This document shows positions 36,682 through 46,682 of a stretch of DNA of 64,000 nucleotides, in pieces. Every line of letters begins with the position of its first letter. Within the stretch, counting starts at the first letter, position 1. The position numbers and the translations under genes were made by a program. Location: positions 74,617,601-74,681,600 of the forward strand of contig OZ026522.1 of NCBI GenBank assembly GCA_964019695.1, read 5' to 3'. Under the pieces are notes generated by a model that did not search any database, was not told where the DNA came from, and saw only the letters and a program-made list of their open reading frames with translations. The stretch comes from Loripinus fragilis (Eukaryota > Mollusca > Bivalvia > Lucinida > Lucinidae).

Positions 36682-39600
36682 TTAATTTTCACTAATAAAC
36701 CAGGTCGGCTTATTTTCTCCCTGGTAGACCTTCAACCTATCATAGTGAACGAGTTTTGGTTTACCCCTGGGATTGTCTTTAATTTTATACAACACCTCAT
36801 TCATCTTTTCTACTATAACATATGGACCTTTCCAGGGGCGCTGTAATTTAAGACTCAGTCCTTGTTTTCTAACAGGGTTATGAAACCATACTATGTCTCC
36901 AACAGAAAATTCTGTAAAATTTGCTGACCTATCATAGTATGTTTTCATACCGTCACTTGATACTTGCATGTGTTTACGTGCGAAATTGTGTGTTTCTACC
37001 AAATGCTTTTCCAGTTCATATGCATAATCTGTTTCGCACTTGCTTTGTCTCTTTTCAGGTAATCCTAAGGCCAAGTCGATGGGTAGTCTTATTTCACGAC
37101 CCAACATCATGGCGGAAGGAGTGCATTTAGTCGTATCATGCACAGAGGATCTGTAGGCCATCATAAGCAAAGGTATATGAGTGTCCCAATCCTTCTGGTT
37201 CTGAGATACAAATGCGGAGAGCATTGCTTGTATGCTTCTGCATGCTCTTTCAATCATCCCATCGGACTGAGGTCTTCCCGGTGTTGTACGTGTTTTCTGA
37301 ATACCCAGAATATTACATACTTCTTGAAACACCTGAGATTCAAAATTCGATCCCTGATCAGAGTGCAGTTGCATTGGCACTCCAAAGACAGAGATGAACT
37401 TCTCTATCAATTTAGTGGCCACAGTCTTTGCATCTATGGTACTAATTGGTATTGCATCTAACCATTTAGTAAAATAACAAGATACTACTAATAGGTACCG
37501 TGCCTTGTTGCTAGTGATAGGTAAAGGACCCATAATGTCAATAGCAATTCTTTCAAGGGGGTAACCTACGTTATACTGTTTCATGGGAGCTTTTGCCTTT
37601 CTATAAGGTTGCTTTCTTGAAGCACAAACATCACATGCTCTACACCAATACTCAATATCTTCCTTACAGTGATACCAGTAAAACCTTTGTTTTATCCTGG
37701 TATATGTCTTTTGCTGCCCTAAATGACCAGAAGTGGCAGTTTCATGCAACAATACAAAAGCTGTTTTCCTTAAACTACTAGGAAGGACAATCTGGTTTTC
37801 ATTATCGCCAGAGTTACTTCCCTCTAAATTTTTCTTATACAACAGGTCATCAATGATTAGCAAAGCTTTCCATTGATTCCAGTAAACTTTAAGTTCAATG
37901 CCATGCTCGGCAACATCAGTCCAAACTGGTCTTGAGCCCACTAGCTTCCATTGTTTAATCTGTTTGATAACAGGGTCTTGGTCCTGTTCAAGTCTTATGT
38001 TCTCAGGAGTCATACATTCAATATCGATGTTTCGGACAGCAGACGTCTTCATATCATCACTACTCACTAATAAATTCTCACCAATGCCTGGCTGTCCAGT
38101 GCAGAGGTTTATATCACTAAAAGAGCCCCTCCTCGGTCCATAAAATCCAGTGCCTGACTTTTCAGTACAGTGGTTAACGTTGCTTACACTAACATTGAAA
38201 TCATCTTCATTTCTGAAGGTGATTTCCCTACTTATAGAACAATCTTGGCTCAAAATGGTAGGTAGAGAAGTACTCTTTCGGATCCCCCAAGTATTAAAAC
38301 ATTCAGGTATACTATTTTCAGAGGTCAGTTTCTGCAGGTGCACATCTACAGAACCAGAGCTCTTGCCTTTTATAGTCCATTTGTCTGGTGGTGCAAGCCC
38401 ATCAATCTCTAACTGCATTCTTATCGTACCATCTTTCTCTATGCATTCCCCCATATTTGTACTCTCTCCTACAATCCATGAAGCCCGGGTGGCCACTCCA
38501 GGGTCTTCGGTAGCATATCTGCTATCAACATTACTGCAGTACTTACAATTATCCTGTAGACAGGGTCTACGGCTTAAACTGTCCGCATTTGAATGTAAAC
38601 GTCCACTCCTGTGAACAATCTCAAAATCATAGGAAGCAAGCGTCTCAAGCCATCGTGCTATCTGACCTTCTATATTCTTAAAATTCATTAACCAGCGTAA
38701 TGAACCATGGTCACTTCTAACTGTAAAATGTCTTCCATAAAGATAGTGGTGAAAATATTTTATTGAACTGACGACGGCTAGAAGCTCCCTCCGCGTTGTG
38801 CAATAATTACGTTCAGTTCTGGAGAAGCACTTACTATAGTATGCAATCACTCTTTCTTCTCCATCCTGAATCTGAGATAGCACAGCACCTAGAGCAACAT
38901 TGGATGCATCACAGTCCAAAATAAATTCACCACTTCCTTGCGGAAATGCTAGTATTGGTGCAGAAATGAGTGCAGACTTGAGCGTATTAAATGCAATCTG
39001 ACACTCTTCGCTCCAATTAAAACTACGACCTTTCTCTGTTAACACATGTAATGGTTTACACACAGTGCTAAAATTTGGTATGAACTTTCTAAGATAGGAA
39101 CAAAGACCTACAAATGACCGTACTTCAGTTACAGTCCTGGGAACAGGCCATTCTTGTACACTCTTTGTTTTCGTCGGATCTGAGCAAATGCCTTTGTCCG
39201 AAACTAAATGTCCAAGAAAAATTGTCTGTTTTTGGAAAAATAAACATTTTTCAGCATTTATTTTAAGGTTAGCCTCTTTCAGACGTAGGAAAACCTCTTC
39301 TAAATTCTGCAAATGCACTTCAAATGTTTTCCCAAAAACTATGATGTCATCTAAATAAATCAAAAGGGTAACATATGTTAAACCTGCAAATATCCTTTCC
39401 ATTAGCCTTTCAAAAACTGCAGGACTGTTGGTGGCACCAAAAGGCATAACTTTAAATTGCCATAGTCCACTGCCTGGTATACTAAAAGCAGTTTTCGGCC
39501 TATCTTGCTCGGCTACACTGACCTGGTGAAAACCCATTTTTAAATCCAAAGTTGAGAACCACTTTGCACCCCCTAAAGCATCAAGGGAATCACCAATGTG

Positions 39601-40740
39601 TGGTAAAGGTTGACTGTCTGGAATGGTTTTCTTGTTCAGACGTCTATAGTCAACACAAAGTCTAAGCTTGCCATTTTTCTTGGGGACCATTATTGCTGGT
39701 GCTGACCAAGGGCTTGTAGAAGGTTCAATTAAGTCCATTTCTGCCATGGCCTTAATTTCATTTTCTGCCTCTTGTCGCTTAGCAAGTGGTAATCGGTAAG
39801 GAGGCTGTTTTATAGGTCTGGTATCTGGGACAAGATTGATGGTATGTTCTATTATAGAGGTCCGTCCTAAATCATGTGATGATTTGGAGAAAGAGTTTTG
39901 ATATTTGATTAACAATTGCTTTAGTTGGGATTTCTCATGCTCAGACAAATGCTCAGAACTATTAGAATATAAGTCTTGCAAATGCTCAGGAATATCAGTT
40001 TCAAAGTATGTGCTATCGCTGTTTGAGACGGTTTTAGCAGTATTTACTGACAGAAGCTCTTCAGGCTCTAAAGGTTCAAAAGTAGCAACAATTGTATGCT
40101 TGTTTAATTCAAGTTTCTGGTCGTACAGATTAGCAATGCGCACAGGGACGGTGCCAGTTTCAGGGCAAACTAAAGCTTTTGCCACCAGCAGACCCTTTTT
40201 ATGCAAGAATTTGGAGTCTGTTTCAAGTAAGCCTGTTGCTCTTCTGTCAATAGTACTAGTAGGAAACCCCTCAACTACAATCTCTGTCTGTGGTGGTATT
40301 ACAGTAAACTCTGAAACTGCTATCCTACAACATCTAGCTTGAGCTTCACGGCTATTTGCAAAACATCTTATTTTCTCACCATTAATTTTCAAAAATTGTC
40401 TGGACAGCATTATGTCACACTGATTATCAGCAAGAAAATCCATACCTAAAATTCCCTCATTTTCAATATCTGCTATCAAAATTGTATGGGGAACCTTTTG
40501 TGACCCAATTTCAATGATAACTTCAGTTTTTCCATGAAACGGAGTCACTTCCCCTGTAACTGACAGTAATTTCATATTTGTAGGTATGATAGTCTGGCAG
40601 AATTCTTGAGGAAATCTAGAAAGAAGCCTCTTGCTGAGAATAGTTACATTGGACCCCGTGTCAATCAGAAAAGAAACAGGTACATTTTCAATTTTACTAC
40701 AAACAAAATAGCCTTCTTCTATGCACCAGTTTTGCCTCAT
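36682..40740 (-). CDS. pol: Ty3/Gypsy Pol polyprotein (protease, RT, RNase H, integrase)
   Basis: 1352 codons from the first ATG, with the frame open upstream to about 40818. Order of domains: aspartic protease with FLIDTGSN (DTG at 27-29); reverse transcriptase with TLDLKMGFHQV near 397-407 and the YLDD catalytic box at 462-465; RNase H with D609/D611, E652 and D677; a long linker (about 725-930) unlike known domains; integrase zinc-binding His2-Cys2 region about 999-1039; a D1068, D1128, E1164 triad with DD35E spacing; and a C-terminal GPY motif at 1305-1307. RT before integrase defines Ty3/Gypsy. No stop or frameshift is present and all catalytic residues are there, so the element may be active. 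The start is probably not the ATG; translation should enter by -1 frameshifting from gag. Confidence 0.96.
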   Translation of the reverse strand: MRQNWCIEEGYFVCSKIENVPVSFLIDTGSNVTILSKRLLSRFPQEFCQTIIPTNMKLLSVTGEVTPFHGKTEVIIEIGSQKVPHTILIADIENEGILGMDFLADNQCDIMLSRQFLKINGEKIRCFANSREAQARCCRIAVSEFTVIPPQTEIVVEGFPTSTIDRRATGLLETDSKFLHKKGLLVAKALVCPETGTVPVRIANLYDQKLELNKHTIVATFEPLEPEELLSVNTAKTVSNSDSTYFETDIPEHLQDLYSNSSEHLSEHEKSQLKQLLIKYQNSFSKSSHDLGRTSIIEHTINLVPDTRPIKQPPYRLPLAKRQEAENEIKAMAEMDLIEPSTSPWSAPAIMVPKKNGKLRLCVDYRRLNKKTIPDSQPLPHIGDSLDALGGAKWFSTLDLKMGFHQVSVAEQDRPKTAFSIPGSGLWQFKVMPFGATNSPAVFERLMERIFAGLTYVTLLIYLDDIIVFGKTFEVHLQNLEEVFLRLKEANLKINAEKCLFFQKQTIFLGHLVSDKGICSDPTKTKSVQEWPVPRTVTEVRSFVGLCSYLRKFIPNFSTVCKPLHVLTEKGRSFNWSEECQIAFNTLKSALISAPILAFPQGSGEFILDCDASNVALGAVLSQIQDGEERVIAYYSKCFSRTERNYCTTRRELLAVVSSIKYFHHYLYGRHFTVRSDHGSLRWLMNFKNIEGQIARWLETLASYDFEIVHRSGRLHSNADSLSRRPCLQDNCKYCSNVDSRYATEDPGVATRASWIVGESTNMGECIEKDGTIRMQLEIDGLAPPDKWTIKGKSSGSVDVHLQKLTSENSIPECFNTWGIRKSTSLPTILSQDCSISREITFRNEDDFNVSVSNVNHCTEKSGTGFYGPRRGSFSDINLCTGQPGIGENLLVSSDDMKTSAVRNIDIECMTPENIRLEQDQDPVIKQIKQWKLVGSRPVWTDVAEHGIELKVYWNQWKALLIIDDLLYKKNLEGSNSGDNENQIVLPSSLRKTAFVLLHETATSGHLGQQKTYTRIKQRFYWYHCKEDIEYWCRACDVCASRKQPYRKAKAPMKQYNVGYPLERIAIDIMGPLPITSNKARYLLVVSCYFTKWLDAIPISTIDAKTVATKLIEKFISVFGVPMQLHSDQGSNFESQVFQEVCNILGIQKTRTTPGRPQSDGMIERACRSIQAMLSAFVSQNQKDWDTHIPLLMMAYRSSVHDTTKCTPSAMMLGREIRLPIDLALGLPEKRQSKCETDYAYELEKHLVETHNFARKHMQVSSDGMKTYYDRSANFTEFSVGDIVWFHNPVRKQGLSLKLQRPWKGPYVIVEKMNEVLYKIKDNPRGKPKLVHYDRLKVYQGENKPTWFISEN

Positions 40741-40763
40741 GGCTACTAATTTAGGTCCATTAT

Positions 40764-42137
40764 CTAATTCAGTCTGGACCCGGACCTCTGGTGCGACTGA
40801 TTGAAGTTTTCCTGTCTCCTAGTCTGATTTGAGTGAAAATTGGCATGTTGATTATTTTGATAATTTTGATTACCTCCCCTGGGTTGTGTCATGTAAGAGT
40901 TATCATTCTTGTATTGATTTTGTCTGCTATTTGGGTGCCTATTTTGATAAAAGTGGTTATTGGCATTATTATGTTGAGGCCTATTGTTTTGATTCCTAAA
41001 GGGCCTAGAAGATTGTTGTGAAAAGTTTTCAACTTTCTTTTGCAATGACTCAAAGTTTTTGCTTAACACAGACAATTGATTTTCTAAGGTTTTCTGGCTC
41101 TCAGAACTGTCAGAATTTACTTGCTCAACTTTACCTACAAAACGTGTCCTCTGCTTGTCAGCTATTCTGTGTGCTTCCATGCGCACAGCAATAGTCTCAG
41201 CTTCAGACAAAGATTTTGGTCCTACCTCCCTAAGGCGTAGACGTATTTCTGGTTCTGGCAGGCCATCTATAAAATGGTCTAAAGCCAAAGCTTCTATGAC
41301 GTCAAGGCCAGCTTTTGGGTAGGCCTGACGGGTCAATTTCTTGATTGCCTGAGATAATTCAGGGATAGTCTCAGCCTTTTGCTTAATTCGAGACTTGAGC
41401 TGAGCTCTAAAGACTTCAGCACGATTTTCAGAGCCATAACGTGCAGTGAGCTTTTGTACTAAACTACTATAATCACGACGTTGTTCTGACGTGAGTTCAT
41501 TGAGCAAAGATCTGGCAGATCCAATTAAACTGTTCGCCAAATATAGAGACTTGGCTCTATAGTCCCAACCATTTATCTCAGTGGTTATTTCAAATTGAGC
41601 CAGAAAATCTTCAAAATCTTCAGTGCCTGAATAATTTTGAGGTTTAAGCCTAATGTTATTATCTCCCTTTGCTTGCCTATTAAGAATGGAGAGGTTATCT
41701 CCCTTAGACTGGCTATCATCTACTGTTGAATGTGTTTCATGAGATATAGTGTCTGCTGATGATTCAGTAGAAATGTGAATTGTCTGGATGGAAGATTCAC
41801 TATTCTGTAAATTGTTAGCATTTTCATTAGTCTGGTCTAGGTTGCTACCTTTACTCTGACCAACAGACTGGGAAGATGTATTATCCTTAACTTGTGTTTC
41901 TAACTTTACAATTTGAGACTCAAGTTCTTTAAATTTATTTTGCATTTGCTCTTGCAGCCCCAAAATACTATCACGTACTTGTGTTGCTATGCCAGACATT
42001 TCTTCCCTGATATCAATTTCTAACTGGGACAAATTATGCTGGCTTCTAGCAGCATGTACTGACTCATCATCACTATAATCATCGTCTTGAGCATGCAATG
42101 AATGATTATCACTATCAGGCTCATTTGCTTCTGCCAT
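40764..42137 (-). CDS. gag: Ty3/Gypsy Gag protein
   Basis: 457 residues starting at ATGGCAGAAGC, 263 nt after the 5' LTR. The acidic N terminus is followed by a likely coiled coil (about 50-100), a retrotransposon Gag capsid-type region (about 165-335, with LKPQNYSGTEDFEDFLAQFE and ALDHFIDGLP) and a C-terminal Asn/Gln/Arg-rich tail. It has no CCHC zinc knuckle, which most Ty3 Gag proteins carry; the basic tail may bind RNA instead. The stop is in a region that overlaps the pol frame by about 55 nt. Confidence 0.92.
   Translation of the reverse strand: MAEANEPDSDNHSLHAQDDDYSDDESVHAARSQHNLSQLEIDIREEMSGIATQVRDSILGLQEQMQNKFKELESQIVKLETQVKDNTSSQSVGQSKGSNLDQTNENANNLQNSESSIQTIHISTESSADTISHETHSTVDDSQSKGDNLSILNRQAKGDNNIRLKPQNYSGTEDFEDFLAQFEITTEINGWDYRAKSLYLANSLIGSARSLLNELTSEQRRDYSSLVQKLTARYGSENRAEVFRAQLKSRIKQKAETIPELSQAIKKLTRQAYPKAGLDVIEALALDHFIDGLPEPEIRLRLREVGPKSLSEAETIAVRMEAHRIADKQRTRFVGKVEQVNSDSSESQKTLENQLSVLSKNFESLQKKVENFSQQSSRPFRNQNNRPQHNNANNHFYQNRHPNSRQNQYKNDNSYMTQPRGGNQNYQNNQHANFHSNQTRRQENFNQSHQRSGSRLN
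40806..40812 (-). promoter_or_regulatory. Candidate -1 ribosomal frameshift heptamer
   Basis: GGAAAAC on the minus strand, read G GAA AAC in gag frame. A one-base slip back at this point continues in the pol frame (GGA AAA C). It lies within the gag/pol overlap, after the pol-frame stop at about 40820 and before the gag stop at 40764-40766. Confidence 0.5.
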
Positions 42138-42384
42138 GATTGAAATAATTACTATGAAAAAGTGTCACTTAGATGTACTATGATTACTTCCAAACACAAG
42201 AATAGTAATTTTTCTACTTTCAGATTAAAGCCAGTGTAGAGACAACAGATTTGTGAAATATTGAAATTTTAATGTATTTTATGCTCAATAAATAATTGAA
42301 ATCTACTCAACTTATTATTGTCCCAGACGGACCTGCACTTTGATATGGATATACTAAACTTGCTCTAAAATAAAACTTATCCCT

Positions 42385-42397
42385 GGTTCTGACACCA
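42385..42397 (-). promoter_or_regulatory. Primer-binding site of the LTR retrotransposon
   Basis: TGGTGTCAGAACC on the minus strand starts 3 nt after the LTR end. It is complementary to a tRNA 3' end of GGTTCTGACACCA, which looks leucine-tRNA-like; the identity is not certain. Confidence 0.75.
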
Positions 42398-42400
42398 GTT

Positions 42401-43796
42401 TGTAACCCTCTCGGCGTTGATTTTGTCAGGATCTATGCCATATGTTTGTCAGGATATATGCCGTAGATTTGTCAGGATCTAATGTGGCTGAGTGGCTAAA
42501 TGTGGTCTAAATTGAGGGTCACAAATGTTGTGGGTTCGTTTTAGAGTTTGACTAGGGAATTGAAATGAGAGAAACTAGCCAAATCAAGTTATCTTGGTTT
42601 ATCCAAATCAAAAGTGCATATATGTCAACTACAAAACATTTTAGTTTAATTTAGATGGAGACATGAAATCTCTGGTTAAAGGACAAATCTTAATCTAGAC
42701 AGATACAGAAAATCCCCAGTTAATAACTGGAATATAAATCTATCTGTGCAGGTGATAACCTGGCGTTCTTTAACCAAAGAAATACATGGATATAAATGAA
42801 AATAGTTTGATATTAATTTGGACTTAACGCTTGTAACAACAGTAGGTTCCTGGTTAAAGGTTCAAGTCTTAACCAGGCAAATGCAGAAACTACTCAGCTA
42901 ATTCCAGAGTCTAATCTGCATCTACCCAGGTATTAACCTGACTAGCTTTCACCAAGGAAAATAAATGATGTTCAAGAGATAAAATAGATAGGATATATAA
43001 GCGAGCGAAGTCACAGGACTCTGGCTGGTAAATAGTGGGTGGGGAACATTAACCTTGGATTCAGGTTAAAGTTAGCCAATTTCCAAGATGAATGTTCCAG
43101 GTTAAAAGAGAAAAATAGTATTAACCTCGCCAAATAATCTGTATGCTGACATATCTAGTAAGATAGGTTAATGCTTCAGGTTAAATGCTTCAGGTTAATA
43201 TAATACTAAGAGTCTGGTTAATGGGTTAAAGCTTTCTGTTTACCAGGTAAACAAAACTACAGCGGCCGTGTCTACTATCGTAAGACAATGACCAACCAGA
43301 GACCCTGTCTCGCTCTCTTATATAGCCTTCTAGCGCGTGCCCGGTAATCGTCACATATGACGTAAGCGAAAAGGCGAATTCGGATGTTCTCGGATCTTAT
43401 CGCGATGACCAATACAAATGAACTCCAGTTACTATAGTTGAACCGGGGTAACCCGCGATCGAAATCGAATGCGCCCGTATAGAGAACCGAAGTATTCCGA
43501 ATATATTGAAATGAAATTGACAAGATACAAACACGAGACAGCGATGCGAAACAAATGCGTTTTACGAGAAAACAAAGGTATTCCATAGATAGAATCATGA
43601 AATATATGTAATAAGGAATCGAACCATGTCTTAGATGGTAACTGGTAGGAAATATTCAGCCAAAACGAGATGTTTTACGGCTGTCATATTTGACCCAGTT
43701 ACCGAAATTATGTCGTCGCTGCCTCGATGCAATCATCAAACAATTAGCGAAATATGGTCCAAATGCACAATGCGCAGGCTAGCCAGGGGCGCTACA
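42401..43796 (-). repeat. 5' LTR (1396 bp)
   Basis: Promoter-bearing LTR of the element. On the minus strand it starts TGTAGCGCC and ends GGGTTACA. It contains an internal duplication of about 170 bp with many TTAACC/GGTTAA motifs between about 42660 and 43200. Confidence 0.93.
43318..43325 (-). promoter_or_regulatory. Candidate TATA box of the 5' LTR
   Basis: The minus strand reads GGCTATATAAGAGAGCGAGA. The position, about 470 nt from the U3 edge, would place the start of transcription near 43290. The same sequence is in the 3' LTR at 31324-31331. Confidence 0.5.
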
Positions 43797-44009
43797 ATAT
43801 AAAGTCAAAATTAAAATGCATTTTATCGAGTATGTTGGTCAGACAGGTCGTAGGAGTCTAACTGACGGCCATCTTGGACGCCATCTTAAATATTTCAAAA
43901 CGCTCAATGATGCCAGAGTGGCATCAGTTGGATTTATCAAGTACAATGCTTCAACAACAAGAATCAACAAAGAAAAAAACTTTAAAATCAAGTTCCAGGT
44001 CATACTGGA

Positions 44010-44766
44010 TTTCTACCGTACTACATTGGTTCAGGAGATGTTGTTAAAAGATATTTCTTAACTATAGCTCTGGCAGTCCCATCGTTCATTGGAGCAGAAC
44101 CATTTGTGCAAATTTGTTGGAAGACATCATCATGAGGAACATTTCTGTGAAATAATTTTTGCATTTTGGACCAGTGGTTCCGGAAGAGATGGCGTTTAAA
44201 GATATTTATTATCTATAGCTCTGGCAGCCCCTTTGGCGAAGCAGAAGCAGTTGTGCAATTTTGGCAGAGGGCATCAAGAGGAACATTTCTGTGAAATTGA
44301 TTTGAATTTGGACCAGTGGTTCAGGATGAGATGTCTAAAGACATTTCTTATCCAGAGCGCTGGGGTTATTTTGTTAGGCTATTTTGATTTGGAACTAGTG
44401 TTTCAAGAGGAGGGGTCGTTTAAAGACATTTCTTATCTACAGCTCTGGTGACTGTTGTTCAGCCGAGTGGAACCATTTGTGCAATTTTAGTAGATGGTAA
44501 CATGAGGAACAATTCTGTGAAACTATTTTGAATTTGGAACAGTGGTTTAGATGTCATTTAAAAGATTTCTTATCTAGAGGTCTGAGTGGCCCTTGTATTC
44601 AGCAGAGCAGAACCATTTATGTAATTTTGCTAGTGGGCTTTATGGGAACATTAATGTGAAAGTATTTTATATTTGGTCCAGTGGTTCAGATGTCATTAAA
44701 GGAAAAGTTTACGGACGCCGGACTATCACAATAGCTAACCTTGAGCCTTCTGCTCAGGTGAGCTAA
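44010..44766 (+). repeat. Tandem array of about 130-150-bp units
   Basis: Five units carry AGCAGAACCATTTGTGCAAT, GAGGAACATTTCTGTGAAAT and GGACCAGTGGTTCAGGA. The array ends at TTACGGACGCCGGACTATCA and TCTGCTCAGGTGAGCT, a border seen elsewhere. Confidence 0.75.
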
Positions 44767-45009
44767 AATTACTGTATATTGATTGCCAACTCCAGAAATT
44801 CAGGCTTACAACTGCCCCTCCTATGAAAAAATTTAGGAGCAAAAGAAATATAGACTAAGTTTTATGTTGCACCTTCAGGGTATTAGTGAATGCATTCACA
44901 TGGTACCCAGTATCTAAACAGTTTAATAGTATTTGAGCATGAAAAAAGATATTAAAGTTCAAAATGCTAAAACGTTTTCAACAAGACCTAACTCTGCTCT
45001 GGACCTGCC

Positions 45010-45505
45010 TTGCAGATGCACATCTTCAATGTGTGAATAATCAATATGCAATGTTTGAATATGAAGGAATGAAAACTGTTGGGAGTTACAGCTTACACAC
45101 AATGCATTAGCACTCCAAAGGTGGTGTAGACATGATAATATCTAAGCTCAACAATCGCCAAATAAAATAAAAAGATTATCAAATGTACACAAAATAGGAG
45201 GTGCACATATTCAATGTGTGAACAAAGGTAATGCAAAATTTGAATATAAAGGAATAAAAAGTGATGGAGTAACAACAGATTACACAAACCAGATAACCCC
45301 TAAGTATTTCGGATGGAAAAATGTCAAGTTCAACAGCCCTCAAAAATAAGAAAATATTTATCAAATGTGCTCAAAATAGAAGGTGCACATTTTCAATCTA
45401 TGAACAATCATTATGCAAAGTTTGAATATAAAGGAAAGAAAACTTTTGGAGTTACAGATTACACAAACTAGGAACCCCTAAAGAGTTACGGACGGTGTGG
45501 ATCCA
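45010..45505 (+). repeat. Tandem array, three units of about 180 bp
   Basis: Units contain GGTGCACATCTTCAATGTGT-like sequence, TTTGAATATAAAGGAA and CAGATTACACAAAC. Confidence 0.7.
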
Positions 45506-45509
45506 CTAC

Positions 45510-46070
45510 TACACCTGCTTTTGCTAAAACAATGCAGGTAAAAATTAATCAGGAGTTTATTGGGGGAAAAACATTGCATGCACATCTTCAGACCATGATC
45601 AAAACATGTAAACTTTTAAGAAAATTGTTTGAAAACTCTATGAGTTACGCTCACCAGGCAACCACTTTCTATACAGTTGAAATTACATTCTCCGTTGAGT
45701 TGAGCAGGATTTTAAAAATATGACATCAGAGCCAGACTGTGATCTCTTTTTATGCAATGTAGAAACAGGCTTCGAGGTTATAAAACTTGATTACAGTCTC
45801 AGTCTCGGACTGAAAATAAAGCGCAATGATTGGTTGCTTGCGGACAGGTTTATAACCTTGAGGCCTGGTTTTTCTTTGGTGGTCATCCAGTCAATACTCT
45901 AGTCTATTTATAGATGGATTATTGTATAGGCTCTTCACAATTCAACTGTAAACTTTTTGTACCTAAAACACTGTATGAGGGCTGGTTGCTTAAATATAAA
46001 ACAATGCAACAGTTTCTTGCCCCAAATCAATAGAATCCATAATTGGTATGTAAGGTAACTTAATATTGTA
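45510..46070. other. No recognisable feature
   Basis: Mixed sequence with several short open frames and no domain content or splice structure. Confidence 0.45.
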
Positions 46071-46071
46071 A

Positions 46072-46680
46072 CAAGAGGGCCATGAAGCTTTGGATCCCTC
46101 ACATGAGTCCTTGTTCAGAAAGAGATATTGTTAGAAAGATTGTTCTATATTTAGCTCTTGTGGCCATTTTGGTTGGTGGGGGGGGGGGGGGGGGGGGGAA
46201 TAATGGGCATAGGTTTAGATAAACATTTTTTAGCCTAAAACTGTAAATATTTTCTAATCCATGAAATTGGACATATGTTTTGGGTGCTCAAAAGAACAGT
46301 CTCATTGAGACAGTTCTTTGAGTACCCACAACATATGTTTTGGTTGAGAAATAAGAAAAAAAAATTGGGGTACACACTCTTAACTAAAGGCCTGAAGGGG
46401 GAACATATTTTTTGGTGAAATTATATTTACATTGAATCATTTATTCATAAGAAGTTGTTTGAAGACTTTAGCTCTGATGGCCATTTTGTTCGTGGAGTGG
46501 AACAATTTGGAAATTCTGGTAGAGGGCATTATGGGGAACATTCCTGTGAAATTATTTCAAATTAGGACCAGTGGTTCAGGAGAAGATTTGGTTTAAAGGA
46601 AAATATTTATGGATGATGCATGTAAGGCAAAGACTGATCACAAACACTCACCTATTTGGACACCTTGTGGTCAGCTGAGC
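46072..46680 (+). repeat. Element with ACAAGAGGGCCATGA border, containing MITE family D
   Basis: Starts AACAAGAGGGCCATGAAGCT and ends near GTGGTCAGCTGAGCTTA. It contains a unit like that of 44010 (GGAACATTCCTGTGAAATTA) and is interrupted at 46205-46397 by a reversed family D MITE. Confidence 0.55.
46205..46397 (-). mobile_element. MITE family D, copy 4
   Basis: Reverse orientation, with the central hairpin TCAAAAGAACAGTCTCATTG and GGTTGAGAAATAAGAAAAAA on the right. Confidence 0.7.
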
Positions 46681-46682
46681 TT

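Larger units (their letters stand above)
30407..43796 (-). mobile_element. Ty3/Gypsy LTR retrotransposon, 13.4 kb, with accessory ORF
   Basis: Minus-strand element, 5' LTR 42401-43796 and 3' LTR 30407-32160. The plus-strand ends are TGTAACCC and GCGCTACA; the flanks are ATAT on both sides (30403-30406 and 43797-43800), a 4-bp target duplication. In transcription order: primer site, gag (42137-40764), pol (40740-36682, -1 frame) with protease, RT, RNase H and integrase in Gypsy order, an extra ORF with zinc-finger-like and KCTD/T1 domains (35498-34269), and a polypurine tract next to the 3' LTR. gag and pol are uninterrupted and the LTRs nearly identical apart from two blocks, suggesting a recent insertion. 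No envelope-like gene or chromodomain is visible. Confidence 0.95.
26425..44766. repeat. Probable old repetitive element split by the LTR retrotransposon
   Basis: The left edge AACAAGAGGGATTGCTCACC and right edge TCTGCTCAGGTGAGCT look like the borders of one element. Inside, on both sides of the LTR element, are related repeats with GGCCATCTTGGACGCCATCT and with AGAACCATTTGTGCAA. Similar borders surround 46072-46680. This is an inference from shared borders and flanking units; internal sequence is heavily diverged. Confidence 0.4.

Noticed and set aside
37138..38614. Several plus-strand open frames of 60-154 codons (for example 38150-38614) and 39905-40342
   Set aside because: They are antisense to the intact pol gene, have no domain content, and disappear as an explanation once pol is called.
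43816..44061. Plus-strand frame starting MHFIEYVGQTGRRSLTDGHL, resembling a GIY-YIG nuclease motif
   Set aside because: The same DNA occurs as a diverged tandem unit at 30250-30330 with different frames. The motif comes from the repeat and no further domain follows.
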